Below, piece by piece: positions 21,999 through 32,849 of a stretch of DNA of 64,000 nucleotides (positions within the stretch are counted from its first letter, which is position 1; every line of letters starts with the position of its first letter). The position numbers and the translations under genes are program-made. A model generated the notes under the pieces. That model searched no databases, was not told where the DNA came from, and saw only the letters and a list, made by a program, of their open reading frames with translations. This stretch comes from Eutreptiella sp. 'Long Island Sound 2002' (Eukaryota > Euglenozoa > Euglenophyceae > Eutreptiales > Eutreptiaceae): positions 9,688,430 through 9,752,429 of the forward strand of contig OZ038383.1 of assembly GCA_964036045.1 (NCBI GenBank), given 5' to 3'.

Positions 21999-23642
21999 AC
22001 ACTGGGGTGTGTCGCTACGTCAACGAAGAACGTAGTGCGGGTAAGTCCCAGAAAAAAATAGAAATGTAGCCTCAACGGGGCGAAATCTTTTTGATCTGAC
22101 CTGATTTGGGCTGAATTGGCACTGAATCAGGATGGATGAACCTGAAATGAGACAGAATGAGAAGTGACAAACAGTCCTCCGTGCAGTAAAACATTAGGTC
22201 AAGGGCTAAAAAGCATGTAAACGTATCGAGAATCGATACCAAACCATGCATTGGTTGAGAATGAGGTAGATTATTGGTGGATTGAGTGGGGGAATCAAGA
22301 AATGGAGTGACATCTCAGCGCTCTGGCACAGTTTCGCTGTCGCGGGCACGCTACGGTGTCCTCGCCGAACTCTACATCGTGTTATTCCCGCTTTTCTCGT
22401 TCTGAAAAGTGCAGCATGTGCTTTAGATTTGGCGCATCTGGTGGATGATCACAAGATTCAGCAACTTTGGGAATTAATTTGGGCAGAGATGAAGGAGATA
22501 AAGCAATCACAGAGAGGGAAAACAAATACAAATGTAATCTACAGACCCTAAGTGCACAGAAAATCATAAGCGTCAACGAAGTTAGGCAAAGCCGTCGACA
22601 GATCTTCGAGGAATGAGGGGAGATGACAAGGAAATCAACCTAAATTGTCCTAAAATGAGTAAATTCCCTGAGATGAAGGTGAAATGAAGCGGAATGTCTA
22701 GAACTGAAACTACTAACACTTTCGTTTAGACTAAAGTTAATATATATTGTCGTTTATTCAGCTCAATTGTGCTTTCCGGCACGTTGGTTCGCGAGCATCT
22801 AACAAATTCTATGAAAATGTGGATCATGTGATGATGCATCATGATTGGACATGCTGGCCCTGGATCCTTGGCATGTAACGCGCCGAAGGTTCGCTGAAGG
22901 CGCTTTACTGACAGTATATAACTGAGAGACACCGAATAGTCCTTTATTTACAGTGGCGGTGGTGTCAATCGACTTGGACAAGGCCAATCTTTCGATGGAG
23001 TCCCACAAGACACTTGGATTCACCATCTTCGATAGTTTCAGGTCGGATTGAGCTCACATTGGCGTGTGCCAAAAATACAACGAAGCTTACGGACTTCAGA
23101 GGTTGCTTTTAGAAGTCCCTAGAGCTCCTATCTGAAGGTTGTCTGAACAATTGACGTCTGGGTTTCGTGCAACAGTGGCAGAATGATGAACAAACCTGGG
23201 GAATTCAAGGCAAATTTAAGGGATCTGGATCTGAATCTGGACTTTGGCGTCAGCATCACGGCAAATGAAGGTAAGATCTGAGTTCCTGGCATCGCATCTG
23301 GTGCAGCCAGTACTACAGGGGGTACCTGTAGGGGTGAATGTCGCTGGCCAGCGTTTTGATTATGTACATTTGCTTCCATCTGCACGAGTAGCCAAATTCC
23401 AAAGATGCACAGACCAACAGAGACAAGATTACCCCGAATCTGCCTGAATTAAGCCTGAGTTTGGTTTTTTCTGAACACGGCAGCACACTCCGTGCCTTTC
23501 GGTTTTCGACTTTCGATACGCTACCGAACGGAGACCAAAGAAAAATTGATTGATTGACGTCAAATTATCAAACATTCGCAGTTCTCCACATCATGACATA
23601 AACAGAAAGAAGGAACAGTGGATTGAGCAGAATGTGGTTCTT
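21999..23642 (-). other. 3' non-coding region of R3
   Basis: About 1.6 kb between the pol stop and the polypurine tract. It is matched by the corresponding R5 region (58694-60322) with scattered substitutions and small indels. No gene is recognisable. Confidence 0.7.
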
Positions 23643-26600
23643 TCAAGTCGAATTCGGCCAAGCACGAATACATGTGACCACCAACCTGTCTGGTCGGGCC
23701 CTCGTACGGCTTGGGCGCTGCAAATCAGCGGCCGAACTCGAAGCTTGGTCCTCATTTGGCTCCTGGGCTGGCCTGACCGCAGGAGGGGGGATCGACGGAT
23801 CAGCCCTGGAATGTGGCTGCTGAGGGCCGTAAAAGGCTGGATCTCTATTCACCACAGGTCGTTTTCCGTCGCTCTCCACTTGTCTGTCTGGTTTCGACAG
23901 ACAGTCTGTCAGGAGTACTCCAATTTCGGGGTGCTTCTTCAGGAAGTCGATGAACCCCTTGGTGTATCCATGGACAAAAGATTGGGCTGGTTCCCAGTTG
24001 TTGTGACTGGAATCAAAGCCCCTCCACTCACACAGAAATTCCCATTCGCCCTTGGCGTCACGTCTTGCTTCAACAATCCTCTTGAGTTCGTACTTCCCCC
24101 CTTCGATGACCCGATCAGACAAATGTTTCGCAGTCCAAAAAAGGGGTTTAACCCGATCCTTGGGGGAGGGGATCTCTCTCTTGAGGCGATCGCCCGAAAC
24201 GTCAATTTCCCTGCTGACATCCACACGAATCCTCCACCTGTTCTCACCAAGACGCGCTGTAACAGCGAATGGCCCCTCCCACAAGGGAAGAAGCTTGTCA
24301 TCTCCGTCCAGGGTGGTTTCGGATTTTCGAAGCCAAACTCGATCATCGACTTCAAAATTGTGGGGGTTTTTTCGGCCTTGATTCTGGACCCAAAGCCAGT
24401 CAGCTTGATGCTTTTCGATTAATTTCGAGACAGTTTTATCTGCTCGTTGGACGTCGTCCAAAAACAACGAAGCATCCTTACAGGGGCGAGGATTATTCAA
24501 CGGCATGTTCCACCAACACTTCTTTCGTCCAAAGACAATTTCATTTGGAGAAAGGCCATGATACAAAGGCGTGTTGTGGTAACGGCGAAGCATGGCGAAA
24601 AGAATCTCAAGCCAATGGAAATCCTTTTCACTCGCGAGCTCCTTACGAAGCATATTTATAAGTGAGCGGCCGGCTCTTTCGCCTGGCAGCGCTCGATGCG
24701 AGTGGATTTCACATCGCAGGTGATGGATTCCAAGGCGAGCACATAATTCTCTCCACCATTCGGAGGTGTACTCTTTGCCTGAGTCCGTAACCACCTCGGA
24801 TGGGACGTCCCAACCTCCCATCCAGGTCTGCGCGCACCATTTGGCGGCAGCCTTGCCAGTCATCGACTCAATGTTGCAAGGCAACACTTGAATGTAGCCG
24901 GAATGACGGCACTGAATAAGGAGCACACCATTGACCTTTTTATTGGTCCAATGGCACTCTTCGTCATCGAGTTCACCGAGATAGAAAAAATCACTGGTGA
25001 CTCTGTTAAAGAGGCGCTCCGGAATAGGATGAGGCCTCAGATGGCCGTGCTTCTTCGCGCTGGGGGGCGTCGAGACAGCACATTGGGCACATCCGGCGGC
25101 TACTTTCATGCAATGAGTGTATAGCCGTGAGCCAAACAACCTATGTTTAATCATCGACCATAATCGACGACCATGTGCGTGGGGGGACTCCCATTTATGC
25201 CACCAGTTTAACACTCGGGGGGCCAGGGCGTCTGGTACGCACAATTTACCCTCCATCCACAGCTTCCCCCCATCCAACAAATACTCTGAAAAAATCCCAT
25301 CCTTGTGAGCATCTTTGGATTTGAGATTTCCAAAGACCTCTTTAAACATGGGATCCTGCAGATAATCGGACGTCCAGTCACGGATGATCAGGGAATCTTT
25401 CGGCAGGGGTGGAGTTTTGGCCGGATCTCGACGCTTAATGCCCTGGTTCAACCGAAATCTACTTACTCGTCGGGTGTAGTCAAACCGTTTCACACTCCCT
25501 GAGGAGGGATCGGTGACTTTTTCCAGGACTTTCAGTGTTTTGGTGCAGATCTCATGAGCATGCGCCGGATCTGAGAAGGCCGTGATGTCGTGACACGGCA
25601 ATGCATGCTGTTTAACTGCGCATTGCATGCATTCACGTCGGAGGAGCTTTTTTTCCTCTTGATCCCACTCGATCACGACGTGACGGTCCTGCTCCGTACC
25701 ATGGATGTTGGTACTTTGCAGCCCCTCTGAAGCGGGGTAAGCCCATCGGCTCAGAGCATCCGCTACCGTGTTGTGTTTTCCAGGCAAATACGACACATGG
25801 AGGTCAAACAGAGAGAGAAATTAATGCCATCTGGCCCGTCGACCAGCTGGGCTCGCGACAGTATCAATGTGTTCGCTGGCCCAATACTCCAGAGATCGAT
25901 GATCCGTCAGGACCTCGACTCGATTGGTGCCAACCCACGATTGGTACTTTTTTAAAGCACAGATGATGGCATATGTTTCTTGCTCACGCGGCGACCATTG
26001 CATTTGGCGTGGGGCTAGCTTCCGAGACCAAAATGCAAGAGGGTAATGATCGCCGGTGGCTTCATCAACCTGTTCAAGGACAGCTCCGATCGCGTACCTA
26101 GAAGCGTCGGTTCTTATGTAAAAGGGTCGGTCGAATTGCGGCACATGCAACGTGGCGACTTCGCAGAGGGCCGCCTTCAAGTGATGGAAGGCCTCCTCGC
26201 ACTCGTCAGTCCACTTGACACGAACCTTTGAACCTGCCTTGCCTGCATCTCTCCCTACCTTCAATAATTCAGTGAGGGGGGCAGCAAATTTGGCATAATT
26301 CGGCACAAAAGTGTGGTAAAAATTGCAACAACCCAGGAATCCTCTCAACTCCGTGATCGTCTCAGGGCGCTTCCACTTCTGAATAGCGACGAGCTTCCCT
26401 GGACTGGGTCGTCGGGTACCATTCTCAAGGAGAGAACCACAAAATTTGACTGATTTTAAAAATAATTTTCCCTTCTTTGGCCCACAAATCAGCTGATTGG
26501 CATCAAGAATGTCCAAAACCTGGTTCAGCTGCTTTTCATGTAGGGCCACCAGCTCGGCTTCGGTCAGTCCCTCCCCCTCCGTCGCGATGATTATGTCATC

Positions 26601-28832
26601 TATGTACACGCTCACGAAGGCACGAAGCTCAGGATGAGCTGAGAAAAGCACATCCTCCATCATTCTTTGAAAAAACGAAGGGGCGTTCTTCAGGCCCATG
26701 GGCATGACCGTCCATTGGACTGGGCCACATGGCGTGCACATACAGGTGAGAGGTCGGCTGTCCTTCCTCAACGGCATTTGGTGAAAGCCGTGACGGAGAT
26801 CCAGCACAGAAAACAAACGACCTCTTGCCCTCTTGGCGATTTCCTCCTCAATGAGGGGCAGGGGGTGTGAATCCGCCTTGGTTTCGGCGTTGAGATTGCG
26901 AAAATCAACAACCATTCGCCAACCATCAATAGTGTTCTGGTCTGCAGGCGGCGGCTTCGGGACTGTGAAGGGTGCACAGCACCATTCGCTGGTCATACAA
27001 CCCTCAAGCCAACCAAATTCCCTGAGATTTCTCTCGATGATTTTTCTGAGGATCTCATGTTTATGTCCATGGTTCTCATAAGGACGCTGTTTCTTTGCCT
27101 TGTAACCTTCACGAAGCTCGATGAAGGCTTCACCGAACTGCCCACGGACAGGGGGGTCTTTGATCAACTTCCCCGAAAGGGTTGTGTCCTTCCGTTCCTC
27201 AAAAATCTTTTCTCTTGCCTTGGAACACAATTCAGTGTCCACCTGATCGCCAGGAATTACTGTCGAAAAAACCTTGGCGACTTCTTCGGCCTTGGCAGGA
27301 AGAATCTTCTTACGGATGTCCCTAAACAGGTCCGTATCAACTGCCTCTTGAAGATAGGTGGGTCGAGTGTCGACATTCCAGAGATTCTCTTCGTGATCCA
27401 GCTCCTCGAAAGGATCTATGAAAGCTTCCACAGGGGGTTTTTCATAAAAAACTCTGAATTTGCGGCGCGATTTCAAATTTTTCTTCGCCCGTGCACTGAA
27501 GATTCTTTTCGATGTCGATCGTATTGGGGAAGAGGGAGACGAGGCGGATCCATTGGACGTTGGATCACCTTGGGTATCTGACGGACAAAAATCAGAAAAA
27601 ATAGATTCATCATCAGTACCACGCTCAACCTCAGATTCAGACCCAACACAAGAATCAGTACCAGAATCAGCAGAATTAGAGTCAGAAAGCTTTCCATCCA
27701 CCAGGAATGCAAGCGAATTCCAGGACCGCTGTGGCAGGGGACCTGTGTCGTCCCTGGCATACAGCTTAATCTTCCTGGGAAGTTCGATGCAATCTACACA
27801 AATGTCTTGTAATTCCTGAAACCAAGGCTTGTCGTCCCACAAGGGCACAACTAAAATCGCCTGGGTTTTATCTTGCTTGATTTTGTGGATAACCTGCTGG
27901 ATTAAGTGAAACGGAGGATTAATCCATAGCTTCTTGTCCCATTTATGGGTCCAAGCGTCGCGAAAATGCTTGTCAAAGCGCTTGTTCTCGCGGTTAGCAA
28001 AGGCATCATACTGTGGCCAAAAGGAATGGTGTTCATAAAAATATTCACAAATTGAATCGCGCCATTTGTCGACAACTCTGTAGGATGAAGAGTGCCAGCG
28101 CGAAGGGCGTCGTGGCTGGGAGTCCCTACGAAGACATTCTAACTCTCGGGAGTAATCGGCACTCCCATTCACCTCTGCAATGGTGACATCTTCACCAAAT
28201 TTTGGTGTAACTTTTTGCTTCAAAAATTCTTCTGCACTTTTAAACCCTGCGTGCAAAAAACGAAATTCAGGACGCTCCAAGGGACCTGACTCCAGCAAAA
28301 AACAACGCCGATGACCTACGGGCGCCACCCTGTTCTTGCGAAGCCAAGGATGGCCCAAGTAAAGGTCATACTTTATGTCGGCACGATAGAAGTAGTCATC
28401 CTTAAGGACAACTTCCTCCACATTACCTTCTTCCCAAAGGTCTTGAGCGACCAAATGAGTTGATATATAACAACCGCGTTGCCCACCTGCGAGAGAATGT
28501 CCAGAAACTCCCTCGAGGGTAACAGGATGAGGCGACTCAAACACGCAGTCGTCGGGTAAGAATGAATTGGATTGGAGATTTACCTCTGATCCATTGTCAC
28601 ACAAACAAGTGGCGAGGTGGAAATTTCCCTTGCAATCAGAGACCCACAACTTTGTGACAAACTGACGGGCCCTGTGCTTGGACTGTACACCAACCTCGTC
28701 CACTACAACAGAAGGATCCGCTGCCGTATCCAGGGGAGAGGAGACAAGCGACCCTACATCAAGTAATGGTCGATCTGGAATCTGGGGATCATGCCTGAAA
28801 TCGCCTGGGGAGGGGCGATTTTCGTGGCTCCC
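23643..28832 (-). pseudogene. pol: R3 Pol polyprotein with one in-frame stop after RNase H
   Basis: Ty3/gypsy-type Pol. Numbered from 28703, the protease-like site reads CDNGSE (about residues 36-39) instead of DTGA or DSGA. A Dam-like methyltransferase domain with NPPF is centred on residue 262. RT has VYIDDI (26595-26606) and RNase H has IRTDAS. UAA at 25821-25823 interrupts the frame at WH-stop; R5 has GAA (Glu) at the same codon and reads on. Beyond the stop the frame stays open to 23643 with an integrase zinc region, catalytic D, TDSGKEY and E, then a chromodomain-like tail with CEWRGF and NWEP. Apart from that stop and the unusual protease motif, the gene looks intact. A second-codon difference beside the stop suggests real sequence change rather than a simple indel. 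Confidence 0.9.
27780..28040 (-). other. Dam-like adenine methyltransferase domain within R3 Pol
   Basis: In-frame domain between protease and RT. The ordered signatures are DAFANRENKRF, then LWINPPFHLI (NPPF at 27909-27920), then AILVVPLW and a following W. This order matches the phage-type DNA N6-adenine methyltransferase (Dam) family, which has D-x-F/C-A-s-x-x-N, W-x-NPPY/F, then a hydrophobic strand with P and W. Related domains are known in DIRS retroelements. Here the domain sits in a DDE-integrase, Ty3/gypsy-like polyprotein. Catalytic activity is inferred only. Confidence 0.7.
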
Positions 28833-28835
28833 CTA
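28807..28835 (-). promoter_or_regulatory. Candidate gag readthrough stop of R3 with adjacent stem-loop
   Basis: Gag ends at UAG (28833-28835), followed by GGG AGC. A stem GGGGAG/CTCCCC (28828-28833 with 28807-28812) encloses a smaller CGA/TCG stem directly 3' of the stop. Pol continues in the same frame. Stop plus hairpin is the usual layout of a readthrough signal; use is inferred. Confidence 0.65.
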
Positions 28836-31800
28836 GGCGTTCTGACCTCCAGTCGCTGCGTTAACATTGTGAACACACCCTGATTCGTCGATCCACTCAT
28901 CTTGGAACGGATCATCTGCTGGATTCAGGGCATTTTCGACATAATCTCGATCCGCATCGGACACCTGATCTGCACCTGAGACCTGATCCACACGATGGTT
29001 GCCCTTTCCACGTCCACGGCCACGGCCGCCGGATGATGGACCTCCACCGTCGCCACGCCCTCTGCCCTTACCAGAGAAAGGGGTTCCCGAAGGATTTCCC
29101 TTACCTTTACCCTGGAATCCTGGAGCATTTCCTTTGTTTGTACCGGATTGAGGGGTTTGGCCTGGATTTCGATTTCCGCCTCCGGCGTTGCCATTAAGAT
29201 TTTTCTGGCCGTTCGGCTGCCCACCGGAGCCGGATGGAGTCCGATTTCCTGTGCCTTGGGACCCGCGAGGGCCTCCAGTGTTTTTGTTTTGGCCGGAGGG
29301 GGTCGAATTCCCTTTTCCCCCCTTTCCACCATGCACCTGTCTGTCATTCCTGTCTGAATTCTGCGGATTACTGATATTTTCACCAATCACCTTGTGATCG
29401 TAAGGAGACCATCGGTGATTACCAGTAGAATGCGACTTGGCTCGGTTCGTAGAACCTAGAAGAAGACAGATGCTACAGTGATCCTGAACATTCCGGGTGT
29501 CATTCACCCTTTTGTTGCCCTTTTGGGCCCCATTTTGGGTGTTTTGCTGGGTATTCTTGTTTCCCCCAAGACCCTCATGGAAATTTTGATTGGCGGCGTC
29601 AGCGAGCCGCTCAACCTCTTCCCACAATTCCTTTGGGGTGAACGAAAACACCCAGTTTCTGGCCTTCAGGCGATGGCCATGGAAGCTTACTCCCCTATTG
29701 AGGACTTGGACAAACAAGTCCCGATCCTCGTGTTCATTAAACTTGATTTTCCACGTGTTTTCAGTGAATTTCACCTTGGTAAACGACGTGGGGGAACACT
29801 TTTGAAGTGATTCCCTGACGGAAAACCTGTTGGCCGAGGCATCGAAGCCATCGACCTCCGCCCACCAGGTCTTGACCTTTTCTTCGGACTGTTTGTTCCG
29901 AAGGGTGGCGGCAGTTTCGGAGGGGATCTTGTCAAAAATCAGATTTTTCAGCTCAGCACTTGAAAATTTTTCGCCTGAATGTTCAGATTCTTCCACTAAA
30001 TTCCAGAAGCGCTGTCTTTTGTCTTGCACTTCGTGCAAGATTAATCGCGAGAATGAAGGAAAATTCTTCAACATCTGGTGGTAATGGTCCTCTGGCAGCC
30101 GGGATCCACGTACCTCCAACTGTTCCCACACCTCATCAAAGGTAAGGGGGGAACTTGAATCCTCACGATCACTCCAGGTCCTGAGCCAAGTGTTGGCCGG
30201 CGCTCCCTCAAGGCAGTCCAAGAGGGCCATCAGGAACTGATCATCTTGGAGTTTTTGAGTCTTAACCCACAATCTAAATTCCCGTTGGAACTGAGGCCAA
30301 CGTCTGGGGTTCCCATTATACTTCGGTTGCTTGGCAACCTGACGAAGTCGCAATGAAGTAGGATTAAGAAGCGAATCCAGCCCAACACCGGCCGTAATGG
30401 CAGATACCTTGGCGGCATCATTCGCCACACCAGCTCCGGCGAGGGTCTGGGCGAGCAACAACTGGGCTAATGCATTGGAATCAGCAGCAGGAGGGGCAGT
30501 ACGGGAGGCAGTTCGCTTGGCATTCTGAGCCTCAGTCCTAGCCTTCGCCGTCCTACTCTGAGATCGAGAGATTGTAACCCTTTCCTTTAGTTTGGTCCTG
30601 CTGATCCTTGCATCGGTGGTCTTGGAGTCCACCGAAGGAGCAATTGAAAAAATTTCTGTCGCCTCCTCCGACGGTTCTGTTACTTGTTCCACCGATGATG
30701 CGCCCTCAGACCGCATGTGTGTCTTGAAAAGATCTTTAATTCCCAGCGTTTGAATGATGAGTTGCATTTGATCTTTGAGCAATTGGAGCTCAGTATCTCG
30801 CTGGAATCTGCAGGAGCAGTCGGCAGGACAGTACATACCGTGTCCTGAAGGGCCTGAGCAGGCTGTCGGACCGCTAATCTCAGTGGTCCGCAGCCAGGAG
30901 TCCACTTGGGGAGCTCCTTCAGCCCTAATTTCCAGGCTTGCCTGCCTGGCTGCCTCTAAAATTCCTTCCTCAACCGCAGCGGCTAGATCGTCGCGGATGG
31001 AAACAGGGGGATGAGGGGCGGAGGGCCCGGCAACAGGTGCCTTGGTCTTCTCCTTCGGAAAGGGGCTCGCCTCCCAGATCTGCAAGAAAATGGCAAAAGA
31101 GTCATCTTCTTGAGAACGCCACCACATCCTGGTATTAATTTCTTCTTGAAGAAGGAAAAAATATTCCATTAAAAAATCAGAGGCGATTCTTTCTTGTCCT
31201 ATCAGCTTAGACGTGGCTAATAGACAAAGGGCCTCAAGCGCCTCAAGGTTACGGGTCACTTCTGAAGACAAATGGTTGTCCCATTGTACCCAAGAGGCTG
31301 GTCGATTATAGCTAGGTACCTCACCTGGACCACCCATCTCAATGTCGTCAATGTCGGCTTCGGTGGTCTCGAATGTTGGACATTGGTAAGGAATGTGGGT
31401 ACCTGCCAACTCCGTAAGGTCTACCGGAGCGTTGCCATCGTCGTAGGCTGGGAGATTCCAGCTGCTTGATGGCCAATTTCGACTGGGATTAGGATAATTT
31501 GGGTCCCCACAGCTGCTGATTTGTGCCCTTCTTGGGCAGCTTGGGCTTGCGCAAGGCATTCCTCTCAAGGCCTCGTTCGCACAGCACCACGGCAGCGTAA
31601 TTGTTACGTCTCCAGGAGCGGCGGAGTCTACAGGGCCGTACTGGGGAGCTAACTGTGGTTGGGACACCAAAGGAACAACATTCAGGTAGCCTCTGGTACC
31701 ATGAAAGTGCTGCCCTGGGTCGTTGATGGTGCCGGAGGGCTCGGGGCCGGCAAGACCAGTGGGGCAGGCACGCGAGGAGTCGACCTGAACGCTGCTATTG

Positions 31801-31865
31801 GGGGTAGAACCGGAGACTCGAACACCAACGGAGGCGAGAGCAGCAACAACAGAAGCAAGATCCAT
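28833..31865 (-). CDS. gag: R3 Gag protein, start codon inside the 5' LTR
   Basis: A 1010-codon intact ORF with a true ATG (31863-31865). The primer binding site at 31690-31701 is inside this frame and encodes Gly-Thr-Arg-Gly. About the first 54 codons are therefore LTR sequence, as in yeast Ty1, whose gag ATG lies in the LTR. The centre has a capsid-like alpha-helical region (for example QPKYNGNPRRWPQFQREFRL). A Cys/His cluster starting CSIC follows (near 29450-29480), a possible zinc-binding site without standard CCHC spacing. The C-terminus is rich in Gly, Asn, Gln, Lys and Arg, typical of nucleocapsid. Gag is followed in frame by pol across one UAG. Confidence 0.85.
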   Translation of the reverse strand: MDLASVVAALASVGVRVSGSTPNSSVQVDSSRACPTGLAGPEPSGTINDPGQHFHGTRGYLNVVPLVSQPQLAPQYGPVDSAAPGDVTITLPWCCANEALRGMPCASPSCPRRAQISSCGDPNYPNPSRNWPSSSWNLPAYDDGNAPVDLTELAGTHIPYQCPTFETTEADIDDIEMGGPGEVPSYNRPASWVQWDNHLSSEVTRNLEALEALCLLATSKLIGQERIASDFLMEYFFLLQEEINTRMWWRSQEDDSFAIFLQIWEASPFPKEKTKAPVAGPSAPHPPVSIRDDLAAAVEEGILEAARQASLEIRAEGAPQVDSWLRTTEISGPTACSGPSGHGMYCPADCSCRFQRDTELQLLKDQMQLIIQTLGIKDLFKTHMRSEGASSVEQVTEPSEEATEIFSIAPSVDSKTTDARISRTKLKERVTISRSQSRTAKARTEAQNAKRTASRTAPPAADSNALAQLLLAQTLAGAGVANDAAKVSAITAGVGLDSLLNPTSLRLRQVAKQPKYNGNPRRWPQFQREFRLWVKTQKLQDDQFLMALLDCLEGAPANTWLRTWSDREDSSSPLTFDEVWEQLEVRGSRLPEDHYHQMLKNFPSFSRLILHEVQDKRQRFWNLVEESEHSGEKFSSAELKNLIFDKIPSETAATLRNKQSEEKVKTWWAEVDGFDASANRFSVRESLQKCSPTSFTKVKFTENTWKIKFNEHEDRDLFVQVLNRGVSFHGHRLKARNWVFSFTPKELWEEVERLADAANQNFHEGLGGNKNTQQNTQNGAQKGNKRVNDTRNVQDHCSICLLLGSTNRAKSHSTGNHRWSPYDHKVIGENISNPQNSDRNDRQVHGGKGGKGNSTPSGQNKNTGGPRGSQGTGNRTPSGSGGQPNGQKNLNGNAGGGNRNPGQTPQSGTNKGNAPGFQGKGKGNPSGTPFSGKGRGRGDGGGPSSGGRGRGRGKGNHRVDQVSGADQVSDADRDYVENALNPADDPFQDEWIDESGCVHNVNAATGGQNA
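31690..31701 (-). other. Primer binding site of R3
   Basis: The minus strand reads TGGTACCAGAGG directly after the LTR end ...CTTTCA. Apart from one base it matches the complement of the initiator tRNA-Met 3' end. It lies within the gag reading frame. Confidence 0.75.
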
Positions 31866-32234
31866 GTTGAGTGTTATCCGGCAGAAAATCCCAGTCTATG
31901 AAGAAAATTGATGCGGATTATTCTAAATACATCTGAGTGTCCAAAACTGTCTGAAAAGATTTATATAAATCCAATTGTGAAAAATGTTTGGCCGATCTGG
32001 CCCGCGAGCGCGCGTCAGCGGCAAATGGCGATTCCAGCTAAATGATCGGAACGCGGCGGATTTACGGGGAATGGACCGCGGAATCAGATCCGGCATATCA
32101 GAAATATATAGGTCTGATCCTGAGACTGAGCTGCGAGGCGGCAATTCCGCCGAAGCAAAGAAAATGACCAAAATGTAGTCAATCTGGGGCAGATCTGCTA
32201 AAATCTGAGCAGATGGGGGTTAGCCGCACTTACA
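31702..32234 (-). repeat. 5' LTR of R3
   Basis: 533 bp with TG...CA ends on the minus strand (TGTAAGTG ... CACTTTCA). It is bounded by the PBS inside and by R4 LTR sequence outside. The outer 440 bp are the same as the surviving part of the 3' LTR. It contains the gag ATG. Confidence 0.85.
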
Positions 32235-32455
32235 CCCTGTAGATTCCTGATATTCTGATATATAGATCTCCGCTGGCGGCGCCTGGATACTGAATGTGGC
32301 CGCTCATAGCCGGAATGGCCAAACCTATCACACTATCACATCAGGTTAGGTCAGGTGGATGGGAGAGTATGATATCAGCCAATGGCGGCTTGCCGGCACA
32401 TAGATACACACCCCAAGTGACCCCAAGATGGCCACGGGGGTCCGAACCGGCTTCA
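32235..32455 (-). repeat. 3' LTR of R4 (fragment, split by R3)
   Basis: These 221 bp align with 43084-43304 without indels and with about four substitutions by eye. The LTR start TGAAGCCGG lies at 32455 after a purine tract. At 32235 the LTR is interrupted by R3; the remainder must lie left of the window. The substitutions make R4 older than R3 and R1. Confidence 0.85.
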
Positions 32456-32467
32456 CCCCCCTTCTCA
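32456..32467 (-). other. Polypurine tract of R4
   Basis: The minus strand reads GAGAAGGGGGG directly before the LTR start TGAAGCC. Confidence 0.75.
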
Positions 32468-32849
32468 GAGCGTTGTTACCGCTCAGAAGTCATTGAAGAG
32501 AGGACGGGAGGACCCCAATGGGCTCCAAACCCCCCCCCCATGTCCCAAGGACACATGGAGGCCCCACACACGTCGTAGGCGTCCCCCACGCCCCAAGGGA
32601 GGGGTGAGGACACTGATAATCGGTGCCCTACGCCATATCCGGTCTCCTCTTGATCTACAACATGGACCAAGGGGATCAAAGATAGAGAAACGTCGTCGAT
32701 CGATCTAAATACGCATACCACGATGAAATATATACGTGGAGATCGAGTGAAGGGGGTATATGGCCAATCAAGGCCGAAAAATCCCCGGATGAACGCCCTC
32801 ACCCGTCTCCTCAATCACAGAAACAAACAAAATGCCAAGGGGGGATCCA
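32468..32849 (-). other. 3' non-coding region of R4
   Basis: About 380 bp between the pol stop and the polypurine tract. No gene is seen. Confidence 0.7.

Noticed and set aside
23550-24422. A plus-strand ORF conserved in R3 and R5 (also 60314-61096)
   Set aside because: Conservation follows from the pol gene on the other strand, and there is no domain.
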